A stretch of DNA of 64,000 bases. Origin: Streptomyces sp. AA1529 (GTDB taxonomy: Bacteria; Actinomycetota; Actinomycetes; Streptomycetales; Streptomycetaceae). Position numbers and translations under genes: made by a program. Where the stretch lies: assembly GCF_000280905.1 (NCBI RefSeq), contig NZ_ALAP01000032.1, positions 154,184 through 218,183 on the forward strand, read 5' to 3'. A model generated the notes under the pieces. It worked only from the letters and a program-made list of their open reading frames with translations. It had not been told where the DNA came from and searched no databases. Of this stretch, positions 26,605-37,239 are shown in pieces. Position 1 is the first letter of the stretch; every line of letters begins with the position of its first letter.

Positions 26605-29600
26605 GTGGCTAAGGTCCGGGTATACGAACTCGCCAAGGAACTTGGAGTCGAGAGCAAGGTCGTCATGGCCAAACTCCAGGAACTCGGTGAATTCGTCCGT
26701 TCGGCGTCCTCGACGATCGAGGCGCCGGTAGTCCGCAAATTGACAGACGCGTTCGACGCGGGTTCTGGCTCAGGTGCCAAGAAGTCCGCGGCGAAGCCTG
26801 CGGCGCCGAAGAAGGCCGCCGCCCCGACCCCCGCGCCCAAGCCGGGCGCACCCAAGCCGGGCGGTCCGAAGCCCGGCGCCCCCAAGCCGGGCCCCGCGGC
26901 TCCGGCGACCCCTGCGCCGAGCGCCCCGAGCGCCCCGAGCCCCGCACAGGGCGAGACGGGCGCTGCCGAGGCACCCAAGCCGGGCGCCCCGAAGCCCGGT
27001 GGGCCCAAGCCGGGGCCCGCACAGCCGGCCGCGCCGGCGAAGCCGGACTTCCAGGCACCGCCCGCCGCGCCGGGAGCTCCCAAGCCGGGCCAGGCCCCGA
27101 AGCCCGGCCAGGCACCCAAGCCGGGTCAGGCTCCCAAGCCCGGCGGGCAGGGCCGTCCGCAGGGTGGGCAGGCGCCGAAGCCGGGTCAGGCTCCCAAGCC
27201 CGGCGGGCGCACCTCCGGCCCGCGCCCGGGCAACAACCCCTTCACCTCCGGTGGCTCCACCGGTATGGCGCGTCCCCAGTCGCCGCGCTCCGGCGGTGCT
27301 CCCAAGCCGGGTGCTCCGAAGCCCGGCGCCCCCAAGCCCGGTCAGGGCCAGGGACAGGGCCAGGGCGGAGCCGGCCAGTCCGGTCCGCGTCCGCAGGCTC
27401 CGGGTGGCGGTCGCGCCACGCCGGGCAACATGCCGCGTCCGCAGGCCCCGCAGGGCGGCGGCCCGCGTCCCGGCGGTGCCGGTGCCGGTGGCAACCGTCC
27501 GAACCCGGGCATGATGCCGCAGCGTCCCGCTGCGGGTCCGCGTCCCGGCCCCGGCCGTGGCGGCCCCGGCGGCGGTGGCCGTCCGGGTGGCGGCGGTCGT
27601 CCGGGTGGCGGCGGCGGTTTCGCCGGTCGTCCCGGTGGCGGCGGTGGCCGTCCGGGCGGTGGCGGCGGTTTCGCCGGTCGTCCCGGTGGCGGCGGCCGCC
27701 CCGGTTTCGGTGGCCGTCCCGGCGGTCCCGGCGGTCGTGGTGGCACCCAGGGCGCGTTCGGCCGTCCCGGCGGTCCGGCCCGTCGCGGTCGCAAGTCGAA
27801 GCGGCAGCGGCGCCAGGAGTACGAGCAGATGCAGGCGCCGTCGGTCGGCGGCGTGATGCTGCCGCGCGGCAAGGGCGAGGTCGTCCGGCTGTCGCGCGGT
27901 GCCTCGCTCACGGACTTCGCGGAGAAGATCAACGCCAACCCGGCGTCGCTGGTCCAGGTGATGTTCAACCTGGGTGAGATGGTCACCGCGACCCAGTCCG
28001 TCTCCGACGAGACGCTGAACCTCCTCGGCGAGGAGATGAACTACGTCGTCCAGATCGTCAGCCCGGAGGAGGAGGACCGCGAGCTTCTCGAGTCCTTCGA
28101 CATCGAGTTCGGCGAGGACGAGGGCGGCGAGACGGCACTCGTGGCGCGTCCCCCGGTGGTGACCGTCATGGGTCACGTCGACCACGGCAAGACGCGGCTG
28201 CTGGACGCGATCCGGAAGACCAACGTCATCGAGGGCGAGGCCGGCGGCATCACCCAGCACATCGGTGCCTACCAGGCGTCGACCGAGGTGAACGACGAAG
28301 AGCGCAAGATCACCTTCATCGACACCCCCGGTCACGAGGCGTTCACCGCCATGCGTGCCCGCGGTGCCAAGTCGACCGACATCGCGATCCTCGTGGTCGC
28401 GGCCAACGACGGCGTGATGCCGCAGACGATCGAGGCGCTCAACCACGCCAAGGCGGCCGAGGTGCCGATCGTCGTCGCGGTCAACAAGATCGACGTCGAG
28501 GGCGCCGACCCCACCAAGGTCCGCGGCCAGCTGACCGAGTACGGGCTGGTGGCCGAGGAGTACGGCGGCGACACGATGTTCGTCGACATCTCCGCGCGCC
28601 AGGGGCTGAACATCGAGGAGCTCCTCGAGGCCGTGGTCCTGACCGCGGATGCCTCGCTGGACCTGCGGGCCAACCCCGACCAGGACGCGCAGGGTCTCGC
28701 CATCGAGGCCCACCTCGACCGCGGCCGTGGCGCCGTGGCCACCGTCCTGGTCCAGCGCGGCACGCTGCGGGTCGGCGAGACCATGGTCGTGGGCGACGCC
28801 TACGGCCGGGTGCGCGCGATGCTCGACGACAAGGGCGAGAACATCAAGGAAGCGGGTCCCTCGACCCCCGTCCTGGTGCTCGGTCTCACCAATGTCCCGG
28901 GCGCCGGCGACAACTTCCTGGTGGTGGACGAGGACCGCACGGCACGGCAGATCGCCGAGAAGCGCGCGGCGCGCGAGCGCAACGCGGCCTTCGCCAAGCG
29001 GACCCGCCGCGTCTCCCTGGAGGACCTGGACAAGGTGCTCAAGGCGGGCGAGGTGCAGCAGCTCAACCTCATCATCAAGGGCGACGCGTCCGGTTCGGTG
29101 GAGGCCCTGGAGTCCTCGCTGCTCCAGCTCGACGTCGGCGAAGAGGTGGACCTGCGCATCCTGCACCGCGGGGTGGGTGCGGTCACCGAGACCGACATCG
29201 ACCTGGCGACCGGCTCCGACGCCATCGTGATCGGCTTCAACGTCCGCGCCGAGGGGCGTGCGACCCAGCTGGCCGAGCGCGAGGGTGTGGACGTCCGCTA
29301 CTACTCGGTGATCTACCAGGTCATCGAGGAGATCGAAGCGGCGCTCAAGGGCATGCTCAAGCCCGAGTACGAAGAGGTCGAGCTGGGCACGGCGGAGATC
29401 CGCGAGGTCTTCCGTTCGTCCAAGCTGGGCAACATCGCCGGTGTCCTCATCCGCTCCGGCGAGGTGCGCAGGAACACCAAGGCCCGCGTCATCCGGGATG
29501 GCAAGGTCGTGGCGGAGAACCTCAACATCGAGGGCCTGCGCCGCTTCAAGGACGATGTCACCGAGATCCGCGAAGGCTTCGAGGGCGGTATCAACCTCGG

Positions 29601-29670
29601 GAACTTCAACGACATCAAGGTCGACGACGTCATCGCGACGTACGAGATGCGGGAGAAGCCGCGCGGCTGA
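26605..29670 (+). CDS. infB: Translation initiation factor IF-2
   Basis: This 1021-aa GTPase delivers fMet-tRNA to the 30S subunit. An N-terminal IF2_N helix bundle (1-52) is followed by a long disordered region (about 55-400) of PKPG and GRPGGGG repeats. A second IF2_N (about 430-485) precedes the GTPase domain: G1 GHVDHGKT at about 523-530, G3 DTPGHEAF near 573, G4 NKID near 627. Domains II-IV follow. The low-complexity region is encoded by near-identical DNA repeats, so its length may vary between strains. The start is GTG with AAGGAG upstream. Confidence 0.98.
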   Translation: MAKVRVYELAKELGVESKVVMAKLQELGEFVRSASSTIEAPVVRKLTDAFDAGSGSGAKKSAAKPAAPKKAAAPTPAPKPGAPKPGGPKPGAPKPGPAAPATPAPSAPSAPSPAQGETGAAEAPKPGAPKPGGPKPGPAQPAAPAKPDFQAPPAAPGAPKPGQAPKPGQAPKPGQAPKPGGQGRPQGGQAPKPGQAPKPGGRTSGPRPGNNPFTSGGSTGMARPQSPRSGGAPKPGAPKPGAPKPGQGQGQGQGGAGQSGPRPQAPGGGRATPGNMPRPQAPQGGGPRPGGAGAGGNRPNPGMMPQRPAAGPRPGPGRGGPGGGGRPGGGGRPGGGGGFAGRPGGGGGRPGGGGGFAGRPGGGGRPGFGGRPGGPGGRGGTQGAFGRPGGPARRGRKSKRQRRQEYEQMQAPSVGGVMLPRGKGEVVRLSRGASLTDFAEKINANPASLVQVMFNLGEMVTATQSVSDETLNLLGEEMNYVVQIVSPEEEDRELLESFDIEFGEDEGGETALVARPPVVTVMGHVDHGKTRLLDAIRKTNVIEGEAGGITQHIGAYQASTEVNDEERKITFIDTPGHEAFTAMRARGAKSTDIAILVVAANDGVMPQTIEALNHAKAAEVPIVVAVNKIDVEGADPTKVRGQLTEYGLVAEEYGGDTMFVDISARQGLNIEELLEAVVLTADASLDLRANPDQDAQGLAIEAHLDRGRGAVATVLVQRGTLRVGETMVVGDAYGRVRAMLDDKGENIKEAGPSTPVLVLGLTNVPGAGDNFLVVDEDRTARQIAEKRAARERNAAFAKRTRRVSLEDLDKVLKAGEVQQLNLIIKGDASGSVEALESSLLQLDVGEEVDLRILHRGVGAVTETDIDLATGSDAIVIGFNVRAEGRATQLAEREGVDVRYYSVIYQVIEEIEAALKGMLKPEYEEVELGTAEIREVFRSSKLGNIAGVLIRSGEVRRNTKARVIRDGKVVAENLNIEGLRRFKDDVTEIREGFEGGINLGNFNDIKVDDVIATYEMREKPRG
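27610..27695 (+). repeat. Direct repeat in infB Gly-rich region
   Basis: The 35 bases at 27610-27644 recur identically at 27661-27695, a 51-bp period encoding [12 protein letters not shown] units. Surrounding DNA (about 26830-27720) is also a mosaic of short repeats. This is a likely site of slippage and assembly error. Confidence 0.85.
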
Positions 29671-29695
29671 TCCCTTGCGCAGGGCAACCCGCGCA

Positions 29696-29727
29696 TCGCC
29701 CGGTCACCGCGAGTGGTGATCGGGCGA
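29696..29727 (+). terminator. infB terminator, first hairpin
   Basis: A 13-bp stem with one G-U pair (29696-29708 / 29715-29727) and a 6-nt loop begins 26 bp after the infB stop. Confidence 0.6.
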
Positions 29728-29738
29728 GGTACGGGACC

Positions 29739-29775
29739 GGGGCCGACCGGCGGAGTATTTCCGTCGATCGGCCCC
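29739..29775 (+). terminator. Second hairpin after infB
   Basis: Arms 29739-29754 and 29760-29775 pair over 16 positions with one mismatch and one G-U, enclosing a 5-nt loop. It is the second of two tandem hairpins before the DUF503 gene. Confidence 0.55.
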
Positions 29776-29868
29776 GGCCGTTGCGTGTACGGTGCCAGTG
29801 CATTCCAGGCCCCCAGCCCCCGCTGGGCGGCACCCCCAAGGCCCCACGGGTGGCTTGACCCGGACTGT

Positions 29869-30162
29869 ATGTACGTAGGGACGCTGTCCTTCGACCTGCT
29901 TCTCGGCGATGTGCGGTCGCTCAAGGAGAAGCGCTCCGTCGTCCGCCCCATCGTCGCCGAGTTGCAGCGCAAGCACGCGGTCAGTGTCGCCGAGACGGGC
30001 GAGCAGGACCTCTACCGCAGAGCCCGCATCGGACTGGCGGCGGTGTCCGGCGACGCCGGACACCTCAGCGACCTGCTGGACCGCTGCGAGCGGCTGGTCG
30101 CCGGGCGCCCCGAGGTGGAACTGCTCTCCGTGCGGCGGCAGTTCCACGGCGACGACGCATAG
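29869..30162 (+). CDS. DUF503 (YlxP-like) protein
   Basis: This 97-aa protein of the DUF503/YlxP family begins MYVGTLSFDLLLGDVRSLKEKR, the family signature. It is conserved between infB and rbfA in Gram-positive genomes, suggesting a role in ribosome maturation, but the biochemical function is unproven. ATG 29869 has no good Shine-Dalgarno, and the two hairpins upstream imply its own promoter. Confidence 0.93.
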   Translation: MYVGTLSFDLLLGDVRSLKEKRSVVRPIVAELQRKHAVSVAETGEQDLYRRARIGLAAVSGDAGHLSDLLDRCERLVAGRPEVELLSVRRQFHGDDA

Positions 30163-30280
30163 CACCACAGCCGCCGCGGCAGGCGCCGCGGCGGAGCACG
30201 CAGAACGTCAGCAGACGCAGCAGACGCAGAGAGAACGCAGCAGCGCGTGAGCGCGAGGCGCAGAGCAAGGAGACGGACCA

Positions 30281-30781
<501 letters not shown>

Positions 30782-30784
30782 TCC

Positions 30785-31708
30785 GTGGCACGCAGGAGAG
30801 ACAACGGCCCCGGCGGGCTGCTCGTCGTCGACAAGCCCGCCGGGTTCACCTCGCACGACGTCGTGGCCAAGGTGCGCGGCATGGCCCGCACCCGGCGGGT
30901 CGGCCACGCGGGAACACTCGACCCGATGGCCACCGGCGTGCTGGTCGTCGGCACCGAGCGGGCCACCCGGCTGCTCGGCCACCTGGCCCTGACGGAGAAG
31001 GAGTACGTCGCGACCCTCCGGCTCGGGCAGGAGACCGTGACGGAGGACGCCGAGGGGGAGATCACCGCCGCGCGGGGAGCCGGGGACGTCGACCGGCAGC
31101 GGCTCGACGCGGCCGTCGGCGCCCAGACCGGCGCCATCTCGCAGGTGCCCTCCGCGGTCAGCGCCGTGAAGGTGGACGGCAAGCGCGCCTACGCCCGGGT
31201 CCGTGAGGGCGAGGAGGTGCAACTGGCCGCCCGCCCGGTCACCGTCTCCTCGTTCCAGGTGCACGATGTGCGCCCGGACACCGCCGAGGACGGCACACCC
31301 GTCACCGACGTACTCGTGTCGGTCGTGTGCTCCTCCGGCACCTATGTGCGCGCACTCGCCCGCGACGTGGGCGCGGAACTGGGCACGGGCGGCCATCTGA
31401 CCGCGCTGCGGCGCACCAGGGTCGGGCCCTACGGTCTGGACGGCGCGCACACCATGGAGCAGTTGCAGCAGTTCGTGGACGCCGAGCAGTCGCTGCCGGT
31501 GGTGCCGCTGGGTGACGCCGCCGCGGCGGCGTTCGCCCGCTGGGACATCGACGAGGAGCAGGCGCGCCGTATCGGCAACGGCGTGCAGTTGCGGATGCCC
31601 AGCGGCAGCGGACCGGGCCCCGTCGCGGTGTTCGGCCCGGGCGGGCAGTTCGTCGCACTGGTGGAGGAGCGCGAGGGCAGGGCCAGGAGCCTGGCCGTCT
31701 TCGTGTGA
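30785..31708 (+). CDS. truB: tRNA pseudouridine(55) synthase
   Basis: This 307-aa enzyme makes pseudouridine 55 in tRNA. The catalytic Asp46 is in GHAGTLDPMATGVL; LLVVDKPAGFTSHDVV and CSSGTYVRALARDVG are also family marks. A C-terminal PUA-like segment spans about 235-305. The start is GTG, 3 bp after rbfA. Confidence 0.97.
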   Translation: MARRRDNGPGGLLVVDKPAGFTSHDVVAKVRGMARTRRVGHAGTLDPMATGVLVVGTERATRLLGHLALTEKEYVATLRLGQETVTEDAEGEITAARGAGDVDRQRLDAAVGAQTGAISQVPSAVSAVKVDGKRAYARVREGEEVQLAARPVTVSSFQVHDVRPDTAEDGTPVTDVLVSVVCSSGTYVRALARDVGAELGTGGHLTALRRTRVGPYGLDGAHTMEQLQQFVDAEQSLPVVPLGDAAAAAFARWDIDEEQARRIGNGVQLRMPSGSGPGPVAVFGPGGQFVALVEEREGRARSLAVFV

Positions 31709-31952
31709 GGCCCGCCCGGCGGCCGCCGGGGCGGATCTCCGTGCGGCAGCCGCGACACGCAGGGCGGAGCGTGCCGTGCAGCCCTCCGGCGCCGGGTCCG
31801 GAGCGGCCGGGTGTCACGCCACCGGGCATGTCCCGAGGTGGGTCCCTGCGGGTCGCGCCGGTGGGGCATGGCACCCTTGGACCGGCGGCGGAACCCGCCG
31901 TCAGCACCAACGGCACAGGCACTGGCGAACTAGGTAGCGACGAGGAGCAGAC

Positions 31953-32897
31953 GTGCAGCGCTGGCGTGGCTTGGAGGACATCCCCGAGGGCTGGGGGCGC
32001 AGCGTCGTCACCATCGGCTCGTACGACGGGGTGCACCGGGGGCACCAGCTCATCATCGGCAGGACCGTGGAGCGTGCCCGGGAACTGGGCGTCCCCGCCG
32101 TGGTCGTCACGTTCGACCCGCACCCCAGCGAGGTCGTCCGGCCGGGCAGCCACCCCCCGCTGCTCGCCCCGCATCACCGGCGGGCCGAACTCATGGGCGA
32201 ACTGGGGGTGGACGCCGTTCTCGTGCTTCCTTTCACCTCCGAGTTCTCCAAACTGTCGCCCGCCGACTTCGTGGTCAAGGTCCTCGTGGACAAGCTGCAC
32301 GCGCGCAGCGTCGTGGAGGGCCCGAACTTCCGCTTCGGACACAAGGCGGCCGGCACCGTCGCCTCGCTGGCCGAACTCGGCGGCACCTACGACTACGACG
32401 TGATCGTCGTCGACCTCTTCGAGCGCACGGACGGCGGCGAGGCGTTCTCCTCCACGATGGCGCGCCGGCTGGTGGCCGAAGGAGAGGTGCGCGGCGCGGC
32501 GCAGGTGCTGGGCCGCCCGCACCGCGTCGAGGGTGTGGTGGTGCGCGGTGCGCAGCGGGGCCGCGAACTCGGCTATCCCACGGCGAACGTGGAGACCCTT
32601 CCGCACACGGCCGTCCCGGCCGACGGTGTGTACGCCGGCTGGCTGACGGTGAACGGCGAGGCGATGCCCGCCGCGCTCTCGGTCGGCACGAACCCCCAGT
32701 TCGACGGCGTCGAGCGCACGGTGGAGGCGTACGCCATCGACCGGGTGGACCTGGACCTGTACGAGTTGCACGCGGCGGTGGACTTCCTGGAGTACATCCG
32801 GGGCCAGGAGAAGTTCGAGACGCTCGAGGCGCTGAAGGAACGGATGGCGCAGGACGTCGAGGAGTCCCGGCGGCTGGTGGCCGCTGCGGAGGACTGA
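31953..32897 (+). CDS. ribF: Bifunctional riboflavin kinase / FAD synthetase
   Basis: This 314-aa enzyme phosphorylates riboflavin to FMN and adenylylates FMN to FAD. The N-terminal adenylyltransferase domain has SYDGVHRGHQLII and VVVTFDPHPSEV. The C-terminal riboflavin kinase domain carries GRELGYPTANV and AALSVGTNPQFDG. The start is GTG 31953. The 244-bp gap after truB contains a short GC palindrome near 31715-31735 but no gene. I see no FMN riboswitch upstream. Confidence 0.97.
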   Translation: MQRWRGLEDIPEGWGRSVVTIGSYDGVHRGHQLIIGRTVERARELGVPAVVVTFDPHPSEVVRPGSHPPLLAPHHRRAELMGELGVDAVLVLPFTSEFSKLSPADFVVKVLVDKLHARSVVEGPNFRFGHKAAGTVASLAELGGTYDYDVIVVDLFERTDGGEAFSSTMARRLVAEGEVRGAAQVLGRPHRVEGVVVRGAQRGRELGYPTANVETLPHTAVPADGVYAGWLTVNGEAMPAALSVGTNPQFDGVERTVEAYAIDRVDLDLYELHAAVDFLEYIRGQEKFETLEALKERMAQDVEESRRLVAAAED

Positions 32898-32980
32898 GCC
32901 GCACCCCGGACCTCCCGGTCCCGCCGGCGGCCTCGTCCGCATCGGTCGGGTGGGTCGAATCCGGCGGATCGGCCGGGCGG

Positions 32981-33029
32981 AAGCAGGTGAGGGGCGGTCG
33001 GACCAGGTCCGACCGCCCCTCACCTGCTT
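32981..33029. terminator. Bidirectional terminator ribF / EspI-like gene
   Basis: A perfect 22-bp stem (32981-33002 / 33008-33029) with a 5-nt loop sits between the convergent stops at 32897 and 33053, with short T runs on both outer sides. Confidence 0.85.
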
Positions 33030-33052
33030 TCCGGTTCCGGGGGAGGCCCCCG

Positions 33053-36000
33053 CTACTGCTGCTGCGGCCAGCCGCCGCCGGGCTGGGGCTGCCCCGGCTG
33101 TCCGGGACCGCCCGGGTGGCCCTGCTGCTGCGCGGGTCCGGGATAGCCGTAGCCGCTGCCGCCCGCCCCGTACGGCGGCTGCTGTGCGGGCGGTGGGCCG
33201 CCGGGCACGCCGCCCCCCGGATGCCCCGGCTGAGCGCCGTGCCCCGGTACCCCGCCCTGGCCCGGCATCGGGGGAGCGAGCTGCGGCGGCGGGTTGCCGT
33301 CCGCCGTCCACAGACCCTGCTGCTGCTGGGCCCGCGCGAAGTCCTCGGCCACCATGGCGGACAGGTTGAAATACGCCTCGCGTGTCCTCGGCCGCATCAT
33401 CGTCAGATCCAGTTCGGCTCCGGCGGAGAGATGCTCGTCGAACGGGACGGTGACCACACCGCGGCACCGGGTCTCGAAGTGCGCCACGATGTCCTCGACC
33501 CGGATCATCTTCCCCACCTCGCGGACCCCGGAGATGACCGTGATGCTCCGCTGCACCAGCTCCGAGTAGCCGTGCGCGGCCAGCCAGTCGAGCGTCGTGC
33601 TCGCGCTGCTCGCGCCGTCCACCGACGGCGTGGAGATGATGATGAGCTGGTCGGCCAGGTCCAGCACGCCCCGCATGGCGGAGTACAGCAGACCCGTGCC
33701 CGAGTCGGTCAGGATGATCGGGTACTGCCTGCCCAGCACGTCGATGACGCGCCGGTAGTCGTCGTCGTTGAACGTGGTCGAGATGGCCGGATCGACGTCG
33801 TTGGCCAGGATCTCCAGCCCGGACGACGCCTGGGAGGTGAACCGGCGGATGTCCATGTAGCTGTTCAGATACGGGATCGCGGTGACCAGGTCGCGGATGG
33901 TGGCACCGGTCTCGCGCCGCACCCGGCGGCCGAGCGTGCCCGCGTCCGGGTTGGCGTCGATGGCGATCACCTTGTCCTGGCGCTCGGTGGCCAGTGTCGA
34001 GCCCAGCGCCGTGGTGGTGGTCGTCTTGCCGACGCCGCCCTTGAGGCTGATGACGGCGATCCGGTAGCAGGACAGCACCGGCGTACGGATCACATCCAGC
34101 TTGCGCTGCCGCTCGGCCTCCTCCTTCTTGCCGCCGAGCCTGAACCGTGGACTCTTGCCCGACTGGGGACGCGGCTTCTTCTTGTTGTTGATCAGCCGGT
34201 CCGAGGACAGCTCGACCGCCGCCGTGTAGCCCAGCGGCGAGCCGGACTGGTCCACCCGGCGCGGATCGACGGCGCCGGGATGCGGCTGGAGCGGCGGCTG
34301 CCCCTGCACGGGCGGCTGCCCCTGTCCCGGCGGTGGCACCTGGCCGGGATGCGGTGCCTGCGGAGGCGGCTGCCGGCCCGGTGCGGGCTGCGGCGCTGGT
34401 GCCTGCTGCGGTGCCGGGGCGGGTGGGTACTCGGGTGTATGGCCGGCCGGACCGGGCCGGTCCGTCTCCGGCCGTGCCGGGAACCGCTCCTGACCGGGCT
34501 GCGGCTGACCGGGCTGTGCCTGGCCCGGGGGGAGCCGGTCGGGCTGGAACTGGTCGGGCTGCGGGGGGGCCTGCGGCGGCACCGGCCGGCCCGGCCCGGA
34601 CCCGTACGGCTGGCCGGGCTGCACCTGCCCCGGAACCGGCTGCCCCGTCTGCTGCCGAACGGGCGGCACCGGGGCGCCGCCGGGCTGCTGCCCCGCCTGC
34701 GGGTAGCCGTAGTGACTCCCCGGCGCCTGCTCCGGCTGCCGGCCCGGTGCCTGCTGCGGCTGCTGCGGGAGTTGCGGATTCCGCGGCGTATGCGGCTGCG
34801 CCGCTGCCTGCGGTGCGCCGAGCGGTGCCTGCGGATCCGGGACCCACGGCGCCTGTCCCTGAGGTGCGCCGAGCGGCTGATCAGGGCTCGGCGCACCACC
34901 CGTCTGCTGTGCCGGTACGGAGGCCTCACCGCCGTGGTGCCAACCCTCCGGCGCACCACCGGCGTCGTCGTCCCGCGCCGCACCTGCCTCGGGTGCTCCG
35001 CCACCGCTGCCCGGCCAACCGGTGCCGGCCGCCGGTGCGGCCGCGGCGGGCTGGAAGTCCGGCGGCAGCGGGGGGAGTCCCTGCCCGTCCCCCAGCGTGC
35101 TCCCGCTGCCCTCGACGGGCGGGCCGTTCTCCCGCCGCAGCGGGTGCGGCGGCATCGCGTCGCGCGGCTCGTCGCCCTGCGGCTGCGGCGCCGTCCGCGG
35201 AGGCGGGGCGTCCACCAGCCGTTCGCTGGAGGGCGCCTCCAAATCGAAGTCGTAGGAGGCCGGGATCGCGTCCTCCGGCTCCGCCGCTCCCGCCTCGTCG
35301 ACCGCATGGCCTTCCCCCGCGGCCTCCGGCGCCGGAACGGTGCCGCTGTGTGCGGCAGGCCCCGCATCGGTCCGCAGGTGCGTCGCGTGGCCCGTCGTGG
35401 CGTCGCCGTCGTCGCTCTGCGGTGTGTCGGCGCCGGCCGCATCGCCGGCCTGCTCCTCCTGGGCGTGCGCGGCGATCTCGCGGCGCAGCGCCGCGGCGGA
35501 GAACCGCATGGTGGCACCGTCCTCGATCGCGCCGGGGACCTCCGGCACCGCCGAGGCGACCGGCGCCTGCTGGGCTTCCCCGGGCTCGGGTGCCGGCTCG
35601 GGGGCGGGCCACGGCTCGGACTCGGGTCCGTCCCCGGCCAACTCCTCGGGCGCCGGCGCGGTGTCCGGTGCGGGCGCGGCCGCGGAGGGCGCGCGCCAAC
35701 TCGGTGTGGCGGTGTCCGGCGGTGCGTTCTCCGCGTCCGGCTCCGCCCGGTCGGTCTCGGCGCCGAAGGAGTCGGGCCCGAGCACATCGGCTGCTGCGTC
35801 CGTGTACCGCGCCTCGGGGCCCGCGTCCGGTTCGGCGACCGCGAGGTCCGCTCCGCTGTCCTGGCCGCCCGTGTCGGTCGGAGCGGGCGCGTAGGGCTGC
35901 TCCGACTGCTCCTCCGGGACGTGTGCTCCGTCCGCGGCGCCCGGTTCCGCCTCGGCCGGGGGCGTCGCCGCACCCGGGCCCTGCTCGCTCAACGGCGTCA

Positions 36001-36421
36001 GCGAGGGGAAGGCGGGCAAGTCCGCCGCGGGCTCGGCAGCGGAACCGCCGTACGGTCCGGTGACATCGGCTCCCCCGGGAGGAACGGCGCCACCCGGATC
36101 CCGGTGGTCCGGCTGCGGCGGTACCTCGGGCGGGGCGGGGGCCGCGGCGTCCGGCGAACCCGTCCACCAGTCCCGGTCGTACCGCGCATCGCCGTGACCC
36201 GCGCCGGCCGCATCGGCCGGCGGTGCGGGCGGTGCGGCCGGCGCCGCCTGCGGGGGCTCCGGCCTGCTCGCCGCGTCCTGCGTATACCAGGCAGGCGGCG
36301 TGTAGTCGATGGTGAACTGGCCCGTCGACTCCGTATCGCCCTCGGCATCCGCTTCCGCGTCGAGCTGGTCGGAGCCGGGCATGGTCCCGCGGACGCGGAT
36401 CTCGTCCCGGTCGCTGCTCAC
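33053..36421 (-). CDS. EspI-like ParA/MinD-type ATPase of the ESX locus
   Basis: This 1122-aa protein has two parts. Residues 1 to about 740 are acidic then Pro/Gln/Gly-rich and disordered. The C-terminal ~370 residues are a ParA/MinD-family ATPase with the deviant Walker [11 protein letters not shown] near residue 795, then [14 protein letters not shown] and an [10 protein letters not shown] motif. This layout matches the mycobacterial ESX-1 protein EspI (Rv3876). It may regulate or position the secretion system; the role is inferred. GTG 36421 is chosen because AGGAGG lies 4 nt upstream; an in-frame ATG at 36442 lacks a site. It is the last gene of the leftward ESX arm. Confidence 0.85.
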   Translation of the reverse strand: MSSDRDEIRVRGTMPGSDQLDAEADAEGDTESTGQFTIDYTPPAWYTQDAASRPEPPQAAPAAPPAPPADAAGAGHGDARYDRDWWTGSPDAAAPAPPEVPPQPDHRDPGGAVPPGGADVTGPYGGSAAEPAADLPAFPSLTPLSEQGPGAATPPAEAEPGAADGAHVPEEQSEQPYAPAPTDTGGQDSGADLAVAEPDAGPEARYTDAAADVLGPDSFGAETDRAEPDAENAPPDTATPSWRAPSAAAPAPDTAPAPEELAGDGPESEPWPAPEPAPEPGEAQQAPVASAVPEVPGAIEDGATMRFSAAALRREIAAHAQEEQAGDAAGADTPQSDDGDATTGHATHLRTDAGPAAHSGTVPAPEAAGEGHAVDEAGAAEPEDAIPASYDFDLEAPSSERLVDAPPPRTAPQPQGDEPRDAMPPHPLRRENGPPVEGSGSTLGDGQGLPPLPPDFQPAAAAPAAGTGWPGSGGGAPEAGAARDDDAGGAPEGWHHGGEASVPAQQTGGAPSPDQPLGAPQGQAPWVPDPQAPLGAPQAAAQPHTPRNPQLPQQPQQAPGRQPEQAPGSHYGYPQAGQQPGGAPVPPVRQQTGQPVPGQVQPGQPYGSGPGRPVPPQAPPQPDQFQPDRLPPGQAQPGQPQPGQERFPARPETDRPGPAGHTPEYPPAPAPQQAPAPQPAPGRQPPPQAPHPGQVPPPGQGQPPVQGQPPLQPHPGAVDPRRVDQSGSPLGYTAAVELSSDRLINNKKKPRPQSGKSPRFRLGGKKEEAERQRKLDVIRTPVLSCYRIAVISLKGGVGKTTTTTALGSTLATERQDKVIAIDANPDAGTLGRRVRRETGATIRDLVTAIPYLNSYMDIRRFTSQASSGLEILANDVDPAISTTFNDDDYRRVIDVLGRQYPIILTDSGTGLLYSAMRGVLDLADQLIIISTPSVDGASSASTTLDWLAAHGYSELVQRSITVISGVREVGKMIRVEDIVAHFETRCRGVVTVPFDEHLSAGAELDLTMMRPRTREAYFNLSAMVAEDFARAQQQQGLWTADGNPPPQLAPPMPGQGGVPGHGAQPGHPGGGVPGGPPPAQQPPYGAGGSGYGYPGPAQQQGHPGGPGQPGQPQPGGGWPQQQ

Positions 36422-36534
36422 AATGCCTCCTGCTGTGGTCATTCACCCCGGTTTTGCCGCGCGTCCGCCCACGCGCGCAAGTCCAGCCTAATCATCGCAA
36501 CTGTCGTTCGGGCACCACGGTCGTGCGCCCTGCG

Positions 36535-37239
36535 TCAGTCCAGTCGGCGCGGAGACCCCAGCAGCCCCGACTCCGCGTCGGTCGGCTGCGTCAGCGCGTA
36601 CTGCCTCTCCCGCCGCGTGCACCACAGGGTGACACCGTCGCCCAGCGTGGAGAGCGCCTGCACCTCCTGCGGGGGCAGTTGCATGAGGCGCCCGATCTGC
36701 CGCGCCTCGTCCGGCGAGACGCGCTGGACACCGACCAGCGACGCGCTCCGCAGCAACCTCGGCGCCACCGGGCTCAGATAGGGCAGCAGCGTCAGCACCG
36801 ACTGCCACGGCATCGACGCCACCCGGCCCCGCGGAGGCCGCATCCCGCAGTCCCGGACGACCAGCACCGGGCTGCTCACCGTCGGCCCCATGGGCGGCAC
36901 CCGGCCCACGTCGTAGAGCGAGATGCACTCCTGGCCCGCGCCCGCCGCCTGCACCAGGTTGGTCCACACCGGGGCCCGGCCCGTCTCCACCGCGACCCGG
37001 GCGCCCGCCCCGGCCAGGCGCAGCGCCAGCACCTGCGCCGTCCACAGACCGCCGATGAGCACCACGTCGTAGGGGGAAGGGTGGTGGAAGCCGACGACCT
37101 GGGGCCGCCCTTCCGCGTCGTTGCCGACCAGCACGCCGTCGTCCCCGATGGGGAGGGACAGCGCGGCCAACTGCTCGGCGGGCACCCCGTGCTCCGTGCG
37201 GCGCGGCCCCATCAGCCCCCGTGTCCAGCGGCCGGCCAT
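36535..37239 (-). CDS. Conserved unknown protein of the ESX locus
   Basis: This 234-aa protein has no membrane helix. Near residue 65 a YDVVLIGGLWTAQVLALRLAG segment followed by GARVAVETGR resembles a nucleotide-binding beta-alpha-beta unit, with further SSPVLVVRDCG. I cannot assign a family. Its ATG overlaps the eccE stop (ATGA), so it is translated with EccE, a membrane component of type VII secretion, and may be a cytosolic partner of it. The EspI-like gene follows 113 bp later. Confidence 0.8.
   Translation of the reverse strand: MAGRWTRGLMGPRRTEHGVPAEQLAALSLPIGDDGVLVGNDAEGRPQVVGFHHPSPYDVVLIGGLWTAQVLALRLAGAGARVAVETGRAPVWTNLVQAAGAGQECISLYDVGRVPPMGPTVSSPVLVVRDCGMRPPRGRVASMPWQSVLTLLPYLSPVAPRLLRSASLVGVQRVSPDEARQIGRLMQLPPQEVQALSTLGDGVTLWCTRRERQYALTQPTDAESGLLGSPRRLD

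Noticed and set aside
31709..31952. FMN riboswitch before ribF
   Set aside because: I could not find the conserved FMN aptamer pattern; only a short GC palindrome is present.
36422..36442. ATG 36442 as start of the EspI-like protein
   Set aside because: No properly spaced ribosome site; GTG 36421 has AGGAGG just upstream.
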